Program-made: the position numbers and the translations under genes
Notes under the pieces: model-generated
What the model was told of the DNA's origin: nothing
Database searches by the model: none
What the model saw: only the letters and a program-made list of their open reading frames with translations
Assembly: GCA_017390245.1 (NCBI GenBank)
Contig: JAFPCE010000070.1
Span: 1 to 7,986, forward strand
Direction of reading: 5' to 3'
DNA length: 7,986 nucleotides
From: Selenomonadaceae bacterium
GTDB taxonomy: Bacteria > Bacillota > Negativicutes > Selenomonadales > Selenomonadaceae
Shown: positions 5,185 through 7,986 of the stretch, one piece after another
Numbering within the stretch: the stretch's first letter is position 1
Layout of the letters: every line of letters starts with the position of its first letter

Positions 5185-6927
5185 TTAGCTCAGTATTTCA
5201 ATCAGCACCTGCAGCACCCTGTGCACATCAATAGGCTTGGCAATATGCCCATTCATCCCAGCCTCCCAGGCCAGCTGCTTATCCTCCGCAAACACATTAG
5301 CCGTCATAGCCACAATAGGAATATCCTTCTTCTCCGCATCTGGCAGATTGCGAATCAGATTTGCCGCCCTGTAGCCATCCATCTTAGGCATCTGAATATC
5401 CATGATAATCATATCATAATAACCAGACTCAGCCTTAGACAGCATATCAATGCAGACAACACCATCCTCAGCCCGCTCCACCTGCATGCCATATTCCTTT
5501 AAAAGCTCCATGGCAATCTCAGCATTCAGATCATTATCCTCAGCCAGCAGAATTCTCTTGCCCTGCAAAGCTGTTAAATCATACTCTGCCAGGATATCCC
5601 GCTTTACATCCAGTTCCTGGGCAATACGGTGAGTTATGCTGACAGTAAACTTCGTCCCCTTGCCAGGCTCGCTCCAGACGTCAATGATTCCACCCATTAA
5701 ATCAACTAGCTTCTTGACGATGGCCAAACCCAGTCCTGTCCCCTGTAACTCATTTTTCACAGAATCCCTGCCACGGGTAAACTGCTCATACATCTCCTGC
5801 TGGAACTCCTTAGTCATGCCAATACCAGTATCAGTCACTGATACTACGATAGTAGCATAGCCTTCCTCAGCTGCAGCTTTTTCCTGAATATCCACAGTAA
5901 TGCTGCCGCCGGCAGGAGTATATTTAATAGCATTGGAAATAAGGTTAAAATAAATTTCCTTTAGCTTCACCACATCGCCATATATATAAGGAGTATGCAC
6001 CTGGCAGTTCTGGGTAAAGTTAATATTTTTCTTCTTCATATCCTTGCTAAAGGCAGTCATGATTTCCTCATCCATGTCCTTTAGCTGGATAGGTGCTTCA
6101 TCTATATGAGTTTTGCCACTCTCAATACTGGATACCTCTAGCACGTTGTTTATCAAGGACAGCAGATACTCTCCGGAAGAATGAACCTTCTGCAGGTAAT
6201 CCCGCACAGACTCCTCATCCTTGTAGTGCCGGTCCACCAGATCTGCATAGCCTAAAATGGCATTCATAGGCGTACGGATATCGTGGGACATATTCAGCAA
6301 AAAGTTGGTCTTCGCCTTGCTGGCCACCTCTGCCGCTGCCTTAGCCTTCTGCAGCTCCTGCTCAGTTTCAAAGTACTCCAGAGAACGGGTGATGGCACCA
6401 GCAATATACCGGAGAATATTCTCAGATATGGGAATTCTGCTCCACACTGGATTGTCCAGCCCCATAAAGCCTATAAGTCTCCGATTCGCACATAAAGGCA
6501 CACAAATCAGGCAATGCACATGCTGTGGCTTTAAAATCGCATACTCTAAGGGCATGCTCTTTCTTATGCTTTCCAAATCCTCAAAAGCAATTATCCTGCC
6601 ATCAGAAAAAGCATCATACCACACTGGCATCTCCGTAAAAGGCACAGCCTGCAGCTCATCTATTTCTGGCACAACCCCCTCAGCGCACCATTCATAGGTA
6701 TTGGTATAGCACCCCTGCTGCACAATATTCTCTTCAAAAATATACACCCTGTCAGATCCTGTATATCTGCCAATAAATTGAAGCATATCCGGAATCAGCT
6801 TTTTCAGCTCATCCAGGGAACTTACCTGATTCATCATATTCAGCTGGCAAAACAAAAGATTTGTCGCCTGAACCTTTTCCAGCAGCTCTGCTTCAGAAAA
6901 CGGCATTTTTTCAATACTCTTCTCCAC
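5185..6927 (-). CDS. GAF-domain hybrid histidine kinase with C-terminal receiver
   Basis: The 580-residue soluble protein has no membrane segment. Residues about 30-185 form a GAF-like sensor domain (VYIFEENIVQQGCYTNTYEW, CVPLCANRRLIGFMGLDNP). A short coiled coil (about 186-207) leads into the dimerisation domain with phospho-acceptor His215 in NMSHDIRTPMN. The ATPase domain follows: N box FNLISNAIKYTP with Asn332, G1 box DTGIG at 366-370, GTGLGLAI at 396-403. The receiver domain (about 457-577) has the acidic pair E463/D464, phospho-acceptor Asp510 in MDIQMPKMDG, Thr542 and Lys564. All key residues are intact, so autophosphorylation and His-to-Asp transfer are expected. It has no DNA-binding output, and its partner, perhaps an Hpt protein, is not in the window. 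GTG at 6925-6927 is chosen because GAGGGGG lies 7 nt upstream. The signal sensed cannot be told. Confidence 0.92.
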   Translation of the reverse strand: MEKSIEKMPFSEAELLEKVQATNLLFCQLNMMNQVSSLDELKKLIPDMLQFIGRYTGSDRVYIFEENIVQQGCYTNTYEWCAEGVVPEIDELQAVPFTEMPVWYDAFSDGRIIAFEDLESIRKSMPLEYAILKPQHVHCLICVPLCANRRLIGFMGLDNPVWSRIPISENILRYIAGAITRSLEYFETEQELQKAKAAAEVASKAKTNFLLNMSHDIRTPMNAILGYADLVDRHYKDEESVRDYLQKVHSSGEYLLSLINNVLEVSSIESGKTHIDEAPIQLKDMDEEIMTAFSKDMKKKNINFTQNCQVHTPYIYGDVVKLKEIYFNLISNAIKYTPAGGSITVDIQEKAAAEEGYATIVVSVTDTGIGMTKEFQQEMYEQFTRGRDSVKNELQGTGLGLAIVKKLVDLMGGIIDVWSEPGKGTKFTVSITHRIAQELDVKRDILAEYDLTALQGKRILLAEDNDLNAEIAMELLKEYGMQVERAEDGVVCIDMLSKAESGYYDMIIMDIQMPKMDGYRAANLIRNLPDAEKKDIPIVAMTANVFAEDKQLAWEAGMNGHIAKPIDVHRVLQVLIEILS

Positions 6928-6975
6928 AAAGATTCCCCCTCAAACACTTGCCATAAGTATATCACAAAGCAGAGC

Positions 6976-7005
6976 TTTATAATATGTAAATTTTGACAAA
7001 TACAA
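6976..7005 (-). promoter_or_regulatory. Candidate promoter for the hybrid kinase gene
   Basis: Minus-strand TTGTAT (7000-7005) is followed after 18 nt by TATAAA (6976-6981), about 50 nt before the GTG start. It begins directly at the foot of the upstream terminator, overlapping its U-tail, which is a common compact arrangement. An alternative -10 (TATTAT) lies 3 nt closer to the -35. Confidence 0.4.
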
Positions 7006-7038
7006 AAGGCCTTCTGCACATTATATGCAAAAGGCCTT
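7002..7038 (-). terminator. Terminator after the Rpn-like gene
   Basis: A 13-bp stem with one G-U pair is formed by two copies of AAGGCCTT (7006-7013 and 7031-7038) extended by TGCA/TGCA, with a 7-nt loop. On the minus strand it ends in TTTT followed by further T-rich sequence. It starts 28 nt after the stop codon at 7066 and separates that gene from the kinase gene. Confidence 0.75.
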
Positions 7039-7065
7039 CTTATTATATTAAAATTACTCAGGCAT

Positions 7066-7770
7066 TCACAGCACCGCTGCTTTTTTGCCGATGGCTCTCA
7101 CCTGTTCCACGGTCATTTTAGCCACCTTAGCCACAAAATCTACTGTCTGATCTGCCTTCAGCAGGGATACTACCATTTTCTCCACACCAGAGGCCTCGCC
7201 AATAGCCTTGCCACGAGCTTCTCCACGAGCTTCTCCACGAGCTTCAGCTTTGTCAAATTCATCTTTCATCAATCTTTTTAATGGTTCGCAATCCATAGTA
7301 AGTTCACTCCTTTGCAAATCTTCATATACAGCATAATTAGCATTCATACTAACCGTCAGTACGGCACTGATATTATCTTTATCCCCTTTATTAGTTAAAT
7401 TGCTGGCTTCTTCTAGAAAGCCCCTAGCATCTGCTTCATTTAGATCACTAGTTAGCACTCTGAGGATTCTGTGGTTTTCTGCGTCCAGTTCCTGGGTTAC
7501 AACTATTTGTGCTGATATTGGTGCATCTGCTATATAGTAGATGCCAGGATACTGCCTGTGTACCTGCATCCCTTCAGCTTCTAGCTTCTTCACCATTTCC
7601 CTGGGATATCCCTGACGCACCAGAGATAACGTCAGCTGATTCACTGGAATGCCATCCACCTCATGAGCCAGGCTTTTATACAAAAAAGCATAAGCCAGAG
7701 TCTTATAGAAATCATCAATATTTAAACTGGTTAAGTCCTTATAATGGTGTAAATTAAATAAACGAGCCAT
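7066..7770 (-). pseudogene. 5'-truncated Rpn-like / PD-(D/E)XK nuclease-fold family protein, cut by an IS256-type element
   Basis: The 234-residue frame resembles a family common in gut Firmicutes, related to the Rpn/PD-(D/E)XK nuclease-fold proteins. LNIDDFYKTLAYAFLYKSLAH, TLSLVRQGYPREMVKKLE, YPGIYYI, QIVVTQEL and a VLTVSMNAN segment follow it closely. A charged linker with a GEAR repeat (about 175-188) and a C-terminal helical tail follow. Full-length relatives, as I recall them, carry some 70-90 further N-terminal residues, including an Asp and an E-Y-K motif that complete the nuclease site. Here the similarity starts at about YKDLTSLN, exactly where the IS end is reached. The frame stays open into the IS, and ATG 7768-7770 has AAGGA 6 nt upstream, so a shortened protein could be made. 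A TTG/ATG further up at 7812 extends the frame but lies wholly in IS sequence. Nuclease activity is unlikely without the missing part. Confidence 0.65.
7211..7246. repeat. 12-bp tandem repeat, three units, inside the Rpn-like gene
   Basis: CCACGAGCTTCT is repeated at 7211-7222 and 7223-7234, and as CCACGAGCTTCA at 7235-7246. It encodes the minus-strand peptide (GEAR)n in the linker between the body and the C-terminal helix. Being a multiple of three, copy-number change would lengthen or shorten the linker without a frameshift. Confidence 0.85.
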
Positions 7771-7786
7771 TGGCTCATCCTTCAGG

Positions 7787-7792
7787 TATAAT
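7787..7792 (+). promoter_or_regulatory. -10 element of the probable transposase promoter
   Basis: A perfect TATAAT lies 39 nt before the transposase ATG on the plus strand. No good -35 is found at 16-18 nt spacing (GAGCCA at 17), so the promoter is probably weak, as is usual for insertion sequences. Confidence 0.35.
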
Positions 7793-7831
7793 GAAATTAC
7801 CACAAAACACAATACCGAGGAGGATAAAACA

Positions 7832-7986
7832 ATGGCTCAACTCAATATTACTTTAAATCAGGATGAAATTCTACTAATTTTACAAAATAATCCAGGCGAA
7901 GGGATGAGACAAATCCTTGAGAAAGCCATAAACAGCATTCTCAAAGTAGAATCTGCTAATCAGTTAAACGCAGAACCTTATGAACG
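7832..7986 (+). CDS. IS256-family (mutator-type) transposase, N-terminal part (runs off the right edge)
   Basis: The transposase catalyses copy-out movement of its element through a DDE active site, which lies further on and outside the window. The first 51 codons, opening MAQLNITLNQDEILLILQ and closing SILKVESANQLNAEPYE, match the conserved N-terminus of IS256-type transposases. In relatives this is followed by YERT.R.DSRNG. GAGGAGG at 7817-7823 lies 8 nt before the ATG. It is the only plus-strand gene and diverges from the Rpn-like remnant. Whether the transposase is intact cannot be told. Confidence 0.88.
   Translation, partial: MAQLNITLNQDEILLILQNNPGEGMRQILEKAINSILKVESANQLNAEPYE

Larger units (their letters stand above)
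7741..7986 (+). mobile_element. Left end of an IS256-family insertion sequence (partial)
   Basis: The element is recognised by its transposase start at 7832. The outer limit is inferred, not seen. Similarity of the minus-strand Rpn-like frame breaks down near 7738-7745, and the sequence GGTGTAAATTAAATAAAC at 7746-7763 resembles the terminal inverted repeats of IS256-type elements. That leaves about 90 bp between IS end and transposase start, normal for this family. The right end, the other inverted repeat and the target duplication are outside the window. A palindrome GAGCCATTGGCTC at 7764-7776 lies within this end. Confidence 0.7.

Noticed and set aside
7006..7038. AAGGCCTT pair as a direct-repeat operator
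   Set aside because: The two copies are self-complementary and form the stem of a terminator with a U-rich tail, which explains them fully.

Overview
The window reads as chromosomal DNA of a motile, low-to-medium GC anaerobe of the Bacillota. A Negativicutes (Selenomonadales-type) host is my best guess. It rests on the AddB type of recombination nuclease, the stand-alone CheR, the pth/radical-SAM pair, the IS256-family transposase and an Rpn-like protein of a type common in gut Firmicutes. The genus cannot be fixed from sequence reading alone. All genes but one are on the minus strand, so transcription runs from right to left.

Right end (about 7741-7986): the left end of an IS256-family (mutator-type) insertion sequence, with the first 51 codons of its plus-strand transposase. 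It sits against, and appears to have cut off, the 5' part of a minus-strand Rpn/PD-(D/E)XK-like gene (7066-7770). The remnant is still open and now starts at an ATG inside the IS end. It is followed by a strong hairpin terminator (7006-7038).

Middle right (5185-6927): a soluble GAF-HisKA-HATPase-REC hybrid histidine kinase with all key phosphotransfer residues intact. Its stop is 16 nt from a 137-bp imperfect palindrome (5032-5168) that encodes no protein and looks like an ERIC-type intergenic element or structured RNA. Between the palindrome and the next gene are a candidate promoter and a U-tailed hairpin, which together resemble an attenuated leader for pth.

Middle (1995-4843): pth (peptidyl-tRNA hydrolase with an unusual C-terminal tail) overlaps the start of a cysteine-rich radical SAM protein of unknown function. 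After a 97-nt gap comes cheR, the chemotaxis receptor methyltransferase. Closely behind it (60 nt) is a short phenylacetate-CoA-ligase-like protein (936-1934). This protein has lost the recognisable ATP-binding motifs and the whole C-terminal domain, so it is probably a pseudo-enzyme or a decaying gene. A clear intrinsic terminator at 894-924 ends this unit.

Left end (1-895): a 24-bp tandem repeat in five copies (776-895) fills the space between that terminator and the probable promoter of addB. The addB gene then runs off the left edge of the window with its N-terminal 236 codons. The most unusual parts are the 137-bp palindrome, the degenerate ligase behind cheR, the repeat array in front of addB, the pth leader and the IS-truncated Rpn-like gene. 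I do not see a complete new defence or biosynthetic system.
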